64,000 nt of DNA from Candidatus Flexifilum affinis (lineage in GTDB: Bacteria; Chloroflexota; Anaerolineae; Aggregatilineales; Phototrophicaceae), in the NCBI GenBank assembly GCA_016713325.1, contig JADJPJ010000022.1, positions 62,001-126,000 of the forward strand. Direction: 5' to 3'. The stretch's first letter is position 1; each line of letters starts with the position of its first letter. The notes under the pieces were generated by a model, which did no database searches, was not told the DNA's origin, and was given only the letters and a program-made list of their open reading frames with translations. Made by a program: the position numbers and the translations under genes. Below, one piece after another: positions 14,156 to 22,592 of this stretch.

Positions 14156-14988
14156 AAGGCCATCCCCGGAACGCTCTTGAGCTGTCCCGCGGTGATGGCG
14201 TGGACAACTTCCTGTTGATCGGTCTCGGTGCGCATATAGGTATGCACCTTGTGACCCAGGCGCAGTACGGTGATGCGATCGGCGACCTCAAAAATGTCGT
14301 GCAGATTGTGCGAGATCACCACGACGGCCAGTTTCTTTTCGGCCAACCGACGCACCAGGTTCAGAACCTGCCGCGTCTGCGCCACGCCCAGCGCCGCCGT
14401 CGGCTCGTCCAGGATGACCACCCGGCTGTTCCACAGCACCGCCTTGGCAATCGCCACCGACTGCCGCTGACCGCCGGAGAGCGAGGCCACCGGCAGGCGC
14501 ACCGAGCGCAGCGTCGTCACCGCCAGCTCGTTCAGCGTGTTGACCGCGCGCTTTTCCATGTCGATTTCGGTGATCGGCAGCAGATTGCGCAGCAGCTTTC
14601 GCAGGCCGGACGGCGCGGCAACCACATCGTTGGAATTGGGGATTCCCTGGTTCCATTCGCGTCCCAGGAACATGTTGGCGACCACGTCCAGGTTGTCGGC
14701 CAGCGCCAGATCCTGGTACACCACTTCAATCCCCAGCCGGGCGGCCTCGCGCGGGCTGTGAATGTGCACTTCTTTGCCGTCGCAAGAAGCCTTACCTTCA
14801 TCAAAACCATAGATGCCGGCGATGCCCTTGATGAGCGTGGACTTGCCCGCACCGTTGTCGCCGACCAGCGCCACCACTTCGCCCGGATACACGTCGAAAT
14901 CGACCGTAGTCAGCGCCTGCACCGCCCCGAACCGCTTGGAAACGCCTTTGGTTTCGAGCAGTGGATTCCCGTCGTAGATACCAGACAA
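14152..14988 (-). CDS. CUT2-type sugar ABC transporter ATPase (single-domain, FrcA-like)
   Basis: Cytoplasmic ATPase that powers the adjacent permease. 278 residues, one ABC domain only: Walker A GDNGAGKST (about residue 43), Q-loop near VVYQDLALADNLDV, signature LSGGQRQ (about 168), Walker B VVILDEPTAALG, and H-loop ISHNL. Classical RbsA/XylG/AraG proteins have two fused ABC domains (about 500 residues). A single domain resembles the fructose-type FrcA and would work as a homodimer. The ATG starts 200 bases after the binding-protein gene stops, and that gap holds a large palindrome. Sugar specificity cannot be told from the ATPase; the binding protein suggests a pentose or related monosaccharide. 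Confidence 0.92.
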   Translation of the reverse strand: MSGIYDGNPLLETKGVSKRFGAVQALTTVDFDVYPGEVVALVGDNGAGKSTLIKGIAGIYGFDEGKASCDGKEVHIHSPREAARLGIEVVYQDLALADNLDVVANMFLGREWNQGIPNSNDVVAAPSGLRKLLRNLLPITEIDMEKRAVNTLNELAVTTLRSVRLPVASLSGGQRQSVAIAKAVLWNSRVVILDEPTAALGVAQTRQVLNLVRRLAEKKLAVVVISHNLHDIFEVADRITVLRLGHKVHTYMRTETDQQEVVHAITAGQLKSVPGMAL

Positions 14989-15148
14989 TGTCCTAACCCC
15001 CTTTCGTCACGGGTCAAAGCCGGGGCTGGTTTTCAGCCTGAGCGTTCGGCGGTTGACCGCTGCGACCCCTGTTCCGGATATGCAATGGGGATGCCAGATC
15101 GACATCCCCATGCGTGTGCCTCTTGATGATCCTGCTGTGGTTCTCACC

Positions 15149-15178
15149 GTAGGTGACGACCCGCGGGTCGTCACCTAC
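15149..15178. repeat. 30-bp perfect palindrome inside the CUT2 sugar operon
   Basis: A perfect 15+15 inverted repeat starting GTAGGTGACGACCCG lies between the binding-protein stop and the ATPase start. It has the GTAGG...CCTAC edges seen on other short palindromes in this window. In RNA it would form a very stable hairpin. It could attenuate expression of the downstream ATPase and permease or protect the upstream message, so that the binding protein is made in excess. It may also simply be another copy of the dispersed repeat. Confidence 0.85.
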
Positions 15179-15188
15179 AGAGTCGACC

Positions 15189-17258
15189 TTACGGGCAGTA
15201 CTGCTCGAACTCGCCGACGCAGATTTCTTCCCAGGTACGGAAGCCATCGGCGATGACGGTTTCTTCGATATTGTCGGCCGTGACCGAGACCGGGACGAGC
15301 AGGACCGACGGGATGTCGTTGGTGCCATTGTTGACCGCGCCAGTCACCAGCGCGGAGGTGTCCTCACCCTTGAGCAGGGCGATCGCCAGCGCAGCAGCAG
15401 CCTCGGCCTCAGCCTTGATCGCCTTGCAGACGGTCATGCTCTGACGGCCAGCCAGGATGTTCTGGATGCCGCCCACGGTCGCGTCCTGACCCGTCACCGG
15501 GATGAAGGGCAGACCCTGGTTCTGCAGGCGCCGCGATGACCGCGCCCGCCAGACCATCATTGGCCGCCACGGCCGCGTCGATCTCGCCACCGGCTGCCGT
15601 CAGCATCTGCTCGAAGATCACCAGCGCCTGCTGGTTGTCCCAGCCGGGTACGCTCTGGTCGGCGACCAGGTCCACGCGCCGCTCTCGAACAGCGGGTTGA
15701 TGACGCCATCATAGCCGTTCTTGAACAGGGTGGCGTTGTTGTCCGTCGGCGAGCCGTTGAGCACGGCCACGTTCGGGTTTTCCAGACCTGCCGCCTCGAC
15801 CGCCGCGACCAGCCCTTCGCCCTGCAGGCGGCCGACCGATTCGTTGTCGAACGAGACGTAGAAGTCTGCGCCGGGGCCTTCGATCGTCAGACGGTCATAG
15901 TCAATGATCGCCACGCCGTTGGCGCGCGCCAGTTCAATGATCGCTGCACCCGAAGCGCTGTCCAGATTGACCAGCAGGATGACCTTGGCGCCGTTGGTGA
16001 TGGCCTGCTCCGCCTGGCTGAACTGTGCCTGGGCGTCCGCTTCCGCGTTGACGATGGTGTACTCGACGCCCGCGGCCTCGAACGCACCCTCGAAGAACCG
16101 GCGGTCGTCCGACTTCCCACCGATCCGACGATGCGCTGTCGGGCAGCAGTACGGCAATGCTGCCGGACAACTTCGGCGCCAGCATACGTTGGCCTGCGGC
16201 CGGGCAGTACTGTGCGAACTCGCCGACGCAGATTTCTTCCCACGTACGGAAGCCATCGGCGATGACGGTTTCTTCGATATTGTCGGCCGTGACCGAGACC
16301 GGACGAGCAGCACCGACGGGATGTCGTTGGTGCCATTGTTGACCGCGCCAGTCACCAGCGCGGAGGTGTCCTCACCCTTGAGCAGGGCGATCGCCAGCGC
16401 AGCAGCAGCCTCGGCCTCAGCCTTGATCGCCTTGTAGACGGTCATGCTCTGACGGCCAGCCAGGATGTTCTGGATGCCGCCCACGGTCGCGTCCTGACCC
16501 GTCACCGGGATGAAGGGCAGACCCTGGTTCTGCAGCGCCGCGATGACCGCGCCCGCCAGACCATCATTGGCCGCCACGGCCGCGTCGATCTCGCCGCCGG
16601 CTGCCGTCAGCATCTGCTCGAAGATCACCAGCGCCTGCTGGTTGTCCCAGCCGGGTACGCTCTGGTCGGCGACTTCGGTCCACGCGCCGCTCTCGAACAG
16701 CGGGTTGATGACGCCATCATAGCCGTTCTTGAACAGGGTGGCGTTGTTGTCCGTCGGCGAGCCGTTGAGCACGGCCACGTTCGGGTTTTCCAGACCTGCC
16801 GCCTCGACCGCCGCGACCAGGCCTTCGCCCTGCAGGCGGCCGACCGATTCGTTGTCGAACGAGACGTAGAAGTCTGCGCCGGGGCCTTCGATCGTCAGGC
16901 GGTCATAGTCAATGATCGCCACGCCGTTGGCGCGCGCCAGTTCGATGATCGCCGCACCCGAAGCGCTGTCCAGATTGACCAGCAGGATGACCTTGGCGCC
17001 GTTGGTGATGGCCTGTTCCGCCTGGCTGAACTGTGCCTGGGCGTCCGCTTCCGCGTTGACGATGGTGTACTCGACGCCCGCGGCCTCGAACGCACCCTCG
17101 AAGAACCGGCGGTCGTCATTCTCCCACCGATCCGACGATGCGCTGTCGGGCAGCAGCACCGCGATGCTGCCCTCGCTCTGAGCGCTAACGCTCAGCCCGG
17201 CCGCAAGGCTCAGGAGGAGGAGGAGTGAGAGAAACAACGGATGAAAAAACTTGCGCAT
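15189..17258 (-). CDS. CUT2-type sugar-binding protein, tandemly duplicated and fused (XylF/ChvE-like, four indels)
   Basis: Periplasmic-binding-protein (Peripla_BP_4) gene. A signal peptide (MRKFFHPLFLSLLLLLSLAA, cleavage near VSAQ) leads into copy 1: start GSIAVLLPDSASSDRWEN, hinge regions NGSPTDNN and AANDGLAGAVIAALQNQG, then PVTGQDATVGGIQNILAGRQSMT, ending in EICVGEFAQYCP. Instead of stopping, the sequence runs through a short linker (AAGQRMLAPKLSG) into a nearly identical copy 2, which ends at the stop at 15189. Copy comparison shows four one-base indels: about 16300 and 16106-16117 (compensating), then about 15664-15672 and 15524-15529 (compensating). AGAGGA precedes the ATG by about 10 bases. 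The arrangement is either a very recent duplication giving a double-headed binding protein or an assembly artefact. Confidence 0.85.
15190..17180. repeat. Tandem duplication of the binding-protein domain, offset about 1,008 bp
   Basis: Copy A (about 16200-17178) and copy B (about 15190-16162) align with an offset of 1,008 bases in their central part (the word GTCATGCTCT is at 16441 and 15433), a multiple of three. By eye only a handful of substitutions and four one-base indels separate them. Similarity fades at the edges, where copy B has a short linker in place of the signal peptide. Confidence 0.85.
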
Positions 17259-17311
17259 GTTGTGTCAATCCTCTTGCTGAAATAGGTTTAAGGGATGTGT
17301 GTTTTGATGAC

Positions 17312-17325
17312 TGGGAGCGCTCACA
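17312..17325. promoter_or_regulatory. LacI-family-type operator upstream of the CUT2 sugar operon
   Basis: TGGGAGCGCTCACA is a near-perfect 14-bp palindrome with the central GAGCGCTC core. It closely resembles the TGGGAGCGCTCCCA operators of CebR-like LacI-family repressors. It sits 54-67 bases upstream of the binding-protein start codon, where a promoter for that leftward operon should lie. No LacI-family gene is in the window. Confidence 0.6.
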
Positions 17326-17532
17326 TCATTTGTTCAGTGTAACGCATAATTTCAGTGTCGCAAGATGGCCAAATCTGAGAGAACGATTACCTGGGAAAAC
17401 TTTGTGCAAGTGGTTCAGTCACCAGGCCAGATTTTCCCTCGTGGCGAAGCGAGAAATACTGCCAACAACGTCAGAAACGCATCGATCGACTGAACCTCTT
17501 GTGCAACTTACATAGACTCTTATCGAGGGTGC

Positions 17533-17561
17533 TTGACAATCGTCCTGAGGCGATCTATTCT
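17533..17561 (+). promoter_or_regulatory. Sigma70-type promoter of the GH65/ABC sugar operon
   Basis: TTGACA (17533-17538), a 17-base spacer and TATTCT (17556-17561) form the clearest vegetative promoter in the window. Transcription should start near 17568, immediately before the first TTAATCGATTAA operator, giving a leader of about 140 bases before the GH65 start codon. Confidence 0.8.
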
Positions 17562-17570
17562 CTGTTTGAG

Positions 17571-17582
17571 TTAATCGATTAA
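17571..17582. promoter_or_regulatory. Operator O1, TTAATCGATTAA
   Basis: Perfect 12-bp palindrome with a central CG, typical of LacI-family operators. It begins 9 bases after the -10 box, so a bound repressor would block the start site. An identical copy lies 88 bases downstream. Confidence 0.7.
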
Positions 17583-17658
17583 GTTGGCAGTCGTTCGACG
17601 TCACTCTGCTGCCACCCACCGCCATGCTTGAACGATGCATGGTGTGAAAAGTCACAGA

Positions 17659-17670
17659 TTAATCGATTAA
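17659..17670. promoter_or_regulatory. Operator O2, TTAATCGATTAA
   Basis: Second identical copy of the operator, in the untranslated leader about 38 bases before the GH65 start. The 88-bp centre-to-centre spacing (about 8.4 helical turns) is compatible with repression by DNA looping or a transcription roadblock. Confidence 0.7.
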
Positions 17671-17707
17671 CCTCCTGGACTGAATTTCTTACAAGTGAGA
17701 TTTGTCG

Positions 17708-19924
17708 ATGCACAAACGTCTGTGGACGCTGATTGAGCGCGGTTTCCAGCCCGAGCGTATGACTCATTACGAAACGCTCTTCACCGTGGGCAACGGGTAC
17801 CTGGGAACGCGCGGCAGCTTTGAAGAAGGCAACTCCGGCGAGATGCCCTCGACCCTGATCCACGGGATTTACGACCACGCCGAGGAGATGCAGGTCTCCG
17901 AACTGGTCAACGTGCCGAACTGGCTGCCGATCGCTATCACCATCGACGACACCCCTTTTCACACCGTCTTCGACCGCACCGACCACCTCAATCCACCGTT
18001 TGGCGCGCTGCTCGGTTATGAGCGCGCGCTGCTGATCGACCGGGGTGTGCTGGTGCGCGACATCCTGTTCCGCGCCCAGTCCGGAAGCATCGTCCGCATC
18101 ACCTTCGAACGTTTCGCCAGCCTGGCCGACCCGCACATCATGGCCCAGCGCGTGACAGTCACCGCTGTCGAAGGCACCCCCTCTGTCAAACTCGACTTCA
18201 GCATTGATGCCGACACCTCCAACAACGGCGTCTCGCACTGGAAGCCGGAGTTCCGCGGCTCCCAGCGCAGCGGCGTGATCGGCGTCGAGCGAACCACTGC
18301 CCAATCCGGCTACGTCGTGGCCCTGGCCTCGACCGTTAACGACGCGACCGTCAACGGCGCGACCGACAACGACGCGACCGCCTCTCGCTCGGCCGAGGGC
18401 TTGCGTCCGGCGCTGTCCACTGTCGTCCAGCTCCAGCGCGAGGGGACGGCCACGTTCGACAAGTTCACCGCGATCTACACCAGCCGCGACACCAGCGCGC
18501 CGCTCGATGCCGCCGAGGAGGCAGTTCAGCGCGCGGTTGCCGCCGGCTATGACGGCCTGCGCGCCGCCCACGAAGCCGAATGGGCGAAAACCTGGGCGGC
18601 CAGCGATATCACCATCGAGGGTGACGACGAGTGCCAGCTGGCACTGCGCTTCACCACCTACCATGTGCTGATCGCCGCGCCGCGCCACAGCGACGACGTC
18701 AGCATCGGCGCCAAGACGCTGAGCGGTATGGGCTACAAGGGGCACGTCTTCTGGGATACTGAGCTGTTCGCGCTGCCGCCGCTGACCCTGACCCAGCCGC
18801 AGATCGCTCGCAACCTGCTCATGTACCGCTATCACCGGCTGGCCGGGGCGCGCACGAATGCCCAGATCAACGGCTTTGAAGGCGCGATGTTCCCCTGGGA
18901 AAGCACCGACACGGGCGAGGAAACGACGCCCAAGTGGTCTGATCCGCAGCCAGATGGCAGCCTGATCCGCATCTGGACGGGCGACAGCGAGCAGCACATT
19001 TCGACCGACATCGCCTACGCCGTCTGGCAGTTCTGGCAGTGGACCGGCGATGACGCCTGGTTTCGCCAGTATGGCGCGGAACTGCTGCTCGATACCGCCG
19101 TCTTCTGGGGCAGCCGCGTGGAAAACAAGAACGATCGCTACGAGATCTCGCAGCAGATCGGCCCCGACGAGTACCACGAAAACGTCGACAACAGCGTTTT
19201 CACCAACCGCATGGTCGTCTGGCACCTGGAGACGGCATTCAGGACGCTGGACTGGCTGTCCGTCTACGCCCCGGCCGACTTCGACCGACTGGTGGCCGCC
19301 CTCGATCTCCGTCCCGAGCGGCTGACGAAGTGGCGCGACGTCATCGGCCGCATGTATATGCCGTTCGACGAGGAAAAGCAGATCCACGTCCAGTTCCCCG
19401 GCTTCTTCGACATGGAATACATCCCCGTGCCGAACTACCAGCCGCGCACCAGCAGTGTGCAGGCCATTCTGGGGCACGCGCGCACCATCCAGTCGCAGGT
19501 GATCAAGCAGGCCGATGTGGTCATGCTGATGGCGCTGATCGGTGACTCGCTCGCCCCGCGCCAGGTGCTGATCAACAACTGGAACACGTACTACCCGCGC
19601 TGCGACCACGGGTCGTCGCTCAGCCCGGCCACGCACGCCCGCGTCGCCGCCCGCCTGGGACTGATCGACGTGGCCTACGAGCAGTTCTATCACGCCGCAC
19701 ACATCGACCTGCATGACAACAAGGGCAATGTGCGCGACGGCATCCATGCCGCGGCCTGCGGCGGCGTCTGGCAGGCAGTGGTCTTCGGCTTCGCCGGACT
19801 GCACATCGACGCCAATGGCGAGCTGGCGCTGCGGCCGGCCCTGCCGGAACACTGGAAGCGAGTCACCTTCAGCGTGAACTATCGCGGAGAAGAGCGCACC
19901 CTGACGGTCGAACACTCCGCGTGA
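17708..19924 (+). CDS. Glycoside hydrolase family 65 disaccharide phosphorylase
   Basis: Cytoplasmic inverting phosphorylase that splits an alpha-linked glucose disaccharide (maltose, trehalose, kojibiose or nigerose type) with phosphate to give beta-glucose 1-phosphate and glucose. 738 residues, family-typical length: N-terminal beta-sandwich (1-270), linker, (alpha/alpha)6 barrel, C-terminal beta domain. Diagnostic motifs: FWDTELFALPPL, AQINGFEGAMFPWES, the general acid in GPDEYHENVDNS (Glu about 488, next to Glu487 of the Lactobacillus brevis maltose phosphorylase) and YPRCDHGSSLSP. The ATG at 17708 is 8 bases after AGTGAG; a TTG two codons earlier is too close to it. Which disaccharide is used cannot be told. 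It is the first gene of an operon with an ABC importer, behind two LacI-type operators. Confidence 0.93.
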   Translation: MHKRLWTLIERGFQPERMTHYETLFTVGNGYLGTRGSFEEGNSGEMPSTLIHGIYDHAEEMQVSELVNVPNWLPIAITIDDTPFHTVFDRTDHLNPPFGALLGYERALLIDRGVLVRDILFRAQSGSIVRITFERFASLADPHIMAQRVTVTAVEGTPSVKLDFSIDADTSNNGVSHWKPEFRGSQRSGVIGVERTTAQSGYVVALASTVNDATVNGATDNDATASRSAEGLRPALSTVVQLQREGTATFDKFTAIYTSRDTSAPLDAAEEAVQRAVAAGYDGLRAAHEAEWAKTWAASDITIEGDDECQLALRFTTYHVLIAAPRHSDDVSIGAKTLSGMGYKGHVFWDTELFALPPLTLTQPQIARNLLMYRYHRLAGARTNAQINGFEGAMFPWESTDTGEETTPKWSDPQPDGSLIRIWTGDSEQHISTDIAYAVWQFWQWTGDDAWFRQYGAELLLDTAVFWGSRVENKNDRYEISQQIGPDEYHENVDNSVFTNRMVVWHLETAFRTLDWLSVYAPADFDRLVAALDLRPERLTKWRDVIGRMYMPFDEEKQIHVQFPGFFDMEYIPVPNYQPRTSSVQAILGHARTIQSQVIKQADVVMLMALIGDSLAPRQVLINNWNTYYPRCDHGSSLSPATHARVAARLGLIDVAYEQFYHAAHIDLHDNKGNVRDGIHAAACGGVWQAVVFGFAGLHIDANGELALRPALPEHWKRVTFSVNYRGEERTLTVEHSA

Positions 19925-20013
19925 TGTTTACCCCGATGGCGTGATGGGGTCGCCGCAAGGCGAGAAATGCGCGCCACATAAATTGGTTTGTCTCCTATCT
20001 GGAGGACACAAAA

Positions 20014-21243
20014 ATGCGTCTCACCCGTACACTCTTCATGGTGCTGGCCCTCGTGCTCGTCGTGAGCGTGAGCGCTGTCGGTGCGCAGGACCAGACCGTC
20101 ATTCAACTGGCGGGCTGGTCGTCGTCGGATGCCGAAAACGCGGCGTTGGAAGCGCAGGTAGCAGCTTTTGAAGCAGCGAACCCCGATGTCGACGTCGAGT
20201 TGATCTTCTCGCCCGAGTATGACACGTTCATGCAGACCGGTTTTGCCAGCGGCGATTACCCGAATGTCTTCTATGTCGACAGCTCCAAGCTGCAGGACTG
20301 GGCGTCTGCCAGGGTACTTGCCCCGGTTGGCGATCAGCTTGAGAACGCCGAGGGCCTGTACGAATCGCTGCGCAACGTCTTCACCTACGAAGATCAGTTG
20401 TACTGCCCGGCCAAGGACTTCTCGACCCTGGCGCTGGTGTACAACACCGACCTGTTTGAAGCGGCCGGCGTCGAAGTCCCCACCACCTGGGAAGAACTGC
20501 GCGCCGCGGCTGCAGCGCTGACGACCGACGAAGTCGCCGGCCTGACCACTGGCATCGAACTGCCCCGCTTCCTGCCCTTCCTGTACCAGGCGGGCGGCGC
20601 CATCCTCGGCGAGGACGGCTCGGTTGTCCTGAACAGCCCCGAGACGGTCCAGGCGGTCAACGAGTTCGTCAGCCTGTACACCGAGGGCGTCGCCAAGAGC
20701 CCGGCGGATCTGGGCGCTGGCTGGGCCGGTGAGGCCTTCGGCCAGGGCAAAGCGGCCATGACCATCGAAGGCAACTGGATCATCCAGTACCTGATCGACC
20801 AGTTCCAGGACACCAACTGGGCCGTCGCCGAACTGCCCGAAGGGCCGGTCGGTAAGGCCACGATGGCCTTCACCGTCTGCTACGGCGTGGCGGACCCCGA
20901 GAGCGACGTCAAGCAGACCCCGGAAGCTCTGGACGCCTCCCTGCGTCTGGTCAACTTCCTGACCGGTGAAGAAGGCGCGACGATGGTGGCCGAGAGCGGC
21001 TTCGGCGTCATGCCGACCCGCACCAGCGCCGCCGAAACCTGGCTGACGACCCGCGGCGAGGAATTCCAGCCGTTCGTCGCCGGCGCGGAATACGCTTATC
21101 CCTGGTCGTTCCCCCCTGGCTTCGGCTCCTTCCTCGACACCTTCAACAACGGCCTGAATGAAGCCGTCAAGGGCAACATGACCGCCGAAGAGCTGGTCGA
21201 GAATGCCGCTGAGGCCGCTCAGGAAGCCATTGACGATATGTAA
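20014..21243 (+). CDS. CUT1-type sugar ABC transporter substrate-binding protein (MalE-like)
   Basis: Extracytoplasmic solute-binding protein, family 1, 409 residues. Signal peptide MRLTRTLFMVLALVLVVSVS with cleavage near VGAQ. There is no lipobox cysteine, so anchoring is not by the usual lipid. The mature part shows the family layout: IQLAGWSSSDAENAALEAQVAAFEAANPDV at the start, DVNV-type segment YPNVFYVDSS, KDFSTLALVYNTDLFEAAGVEVPTTWEEL, GKAAMTIEGNW, then ALDASLRLVNFLTGEEGA. GGAGG about 9 bases before the ATG supports the start. It lies 89 bases after the GH65 gene and should deliver the disaccharide to the two following permeases. The matching MsmK/MalK-type ATPase is not in the window, so a shared ATPase is likely. 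Confidence 0.93.
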   Translation: MRLTRTLFMVLALVLVVSVSAVGAQDQTVIQLAGWSSSDAENAALEAQVAAFEAANPDVDVELIFSPEYDTFMQTGFASGDYPNVFYVDSSKLQDWASARVLAPVGDQLENAEGLYESLRNVFTYEDQLYCPAKDFSTLALVYNTDLFEAAGVEVPTTWEELRAAAAALTTDEVAGLTTGIELPRFLPFLYQAGGAILGEDGSVVLNSPETVQAVNEFVSLYTEGVAKSPADLGAGWAGEAFGQGKAAMTIEGNWIIQYLIDQFQDTNWAVAELPEGPVGKATMAFTVCYGVADPESDVKQTPEALDASLRLVNFLTGEEGATMVAESGFGVMPTRTSAAETWLTTRGEEFQPFVAGAEYAYPWSFPPGFGSFLDTFNNGLNEAVKGNMTAEELVENAAEAAQEAIDDM

Positions 21244-21342
21244 AAGCTGGCTTCCCCCTCCCCCTCTGTCATACAGGCGGGGTGCGGGGGAGACAGCGGG
21301 TCTCGGACGCGCACGAGCGCCTCACTACGCCGAACGTTGTAG

Positions 21343-21362
21343 GGACACGCCATGGCGTGTCC
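21343..21362. repeat. 20-bp palindrome between binding protein and permease genes
   Basis: GGACACGCCATGGCGTGTCC is a perfect palindrome and another member of the dispersed hairpin family. It lies in the 248-base gap of the disaccharide operon. Together with GGGCTGTC/GGCAGCCC just downstream (about 21437-21457), it may set the higher expression of the binding protein relative to the permeases. Confidence 0.75.
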
Positions 21363-21491
21363 GAGACCCAAAGGTTCAGTGTCGCCCCTCAGCATACAGT
21401 TGCACTGGGGGATCAAAATCCCCGTTCTCCATGGGGCTGTCGGATCGGCAGCCCTCCCCCTGTCCGCTCCGATAAAGAAAGACGCAACGAT

Positions 21492-22574
21492 ATGGCAGAA
21501 GCGTCCTCTCTCGTCAGTGCTCCGGCGGTCGCTCGACAACAGACTCTGGCCTCAAAACGGATGCAGGAGATCATCGCCGGCTACGGCTTCGTCGGCCCGG
21601 CCTTTCTGGTCCTGTTCGTCTTCCTGATCCTTCCGATGATCGCCGCCATCTATTTCAGCCTGACCGACTGGAACGGGGTCACCCCGCTGACCCGCTCCGA
21701 CGCCTATGAAGTCATCGGCCTGGAAAATTACGAACGTCTGATGTTTCGCGATGGCACGCGCCAGACCGCCTTCTTCACCTCCCTGAAAAATACCGTCTAT
21801 TTCGTCATCGGCGTGGTGCCCACCCAGACCTTTCTGGCGATGGTGCTGGCCGTCATCGTCAACCAGCGCTGGCTAAAAGGCAAAGGTTTCTTCCGAACCG
21901 CGTTTTATTTCCCGTCGATCTCGTCGTCAGTCGTCATCTCGCTGATCTTCATGTGGATGTTCGCCAGCAACGGCATCATCAACCAGGGGATACGTGCCCT
22001 CTTTCCCAGCTACCAGGGCATCACCTGGCTCAACGACGCCACCGGCCTTCTGCACGCCATCCTGGGGGTGTTCGGCATCACGCGCGACACCCTGGGCGAG
22101 TTCGGGCGCACCGAGCTCGCCGGCATCACGATCTGGAACTGGCTGAGCGGTCCCAGCGTGACCCTGCTGACGATCATGATCCTCAACACCTGGACCACGA
22201 TCGGCACGATGATGGTCATTTTCCTGGCCGCGCTGCAAAACATCCCCGGCCAGGTGTACGAAGCCGCCACCGTCGACGGCGCCAGTACCATGCAGATCTT
22301 CCGCAAGATCACCATCCCGCTGCTGCGTCCGACCACCTTCTTCGTTGTCACCCTGGGGTTGATCGGCACCTTCCAGGTGTTCGATCAGGTCTACGTCATC
22401 TCCGCCGGCGGCCCGGCCGACACGACCCTCACGATCGCCTATCTGGTCTATCGCAGCGGCTTCGACGACTCGCGCATGGGGTTGGCCGCGGCCACGGCGA
22501 TCGTCCTGTTCGTGATCATCTTCATCTTCACCCTGTTCCAGCGCCGCATCACCGGCGGCGACAAAGCCGCTTAG
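21492..22574 (+). CDS. CUT1-type sugar ABC transporter permease (MalF-like)
   Basis: Integral membrane permease of the MalF type, 360 residues with six main membrane segments (GFVGPAFLVLFVFLILPMIAAIYF; TVYFVIGVVPTQTFLAMVLAVIV; AFYFPSISSSVVISLIFMWMFA; VTLLTIMILNTWTTIGTMMVIFLAALQ; TTFFVVTLGLIGTFQVFDQVYVI; TAIVLFVIIFIFTLF). The EAA loop that docks the ATPase is EAATVDGASTMQIFRKITIPLLRP. The ATG at 21492 begins MAEASSL; an upstream in-frame extension through the palindromes is rejected because it is Arg/Pro-rich and repeat derived. The Shine-Dalgarno is weak. It overlaps no other gene and is followed 18 bases later by the second permease. Confidence 0.92.
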   Translation: MAEASSLVSAPAVARQQTLASKRMQEIIAGYGFVGPAFLVLFVFLILPMIAAIYFSLTDWNGVTPLTRSDAYEVIGLENYERLMFRDGTRQTAFFTSLKNTVYFVIGVVPTQTFLAMVLAVIVNQRWLKGKGFFRTAFYFPSISSSVVISLIFMWMFASNGIINQGIRALFPSYQGITWLNDATGLLHAILGVFGITRDTLGEFGRTELAGITIWNWLSGPSVTLLTIMILNTWTTIGTMMVIFLAALQNIPGQVYEAATVDGASTMQIFRKITIPLLRPTTFFVVTLGLIGTFQVFDQVYVISAGGPADTTLTIAYLVYRSGFDDSRMGLAAATAIVLFVIIFIFTLFQRRITGGDKAA

Positions 22575-22592
22575 GCAGGAGGAAGAGTCACC

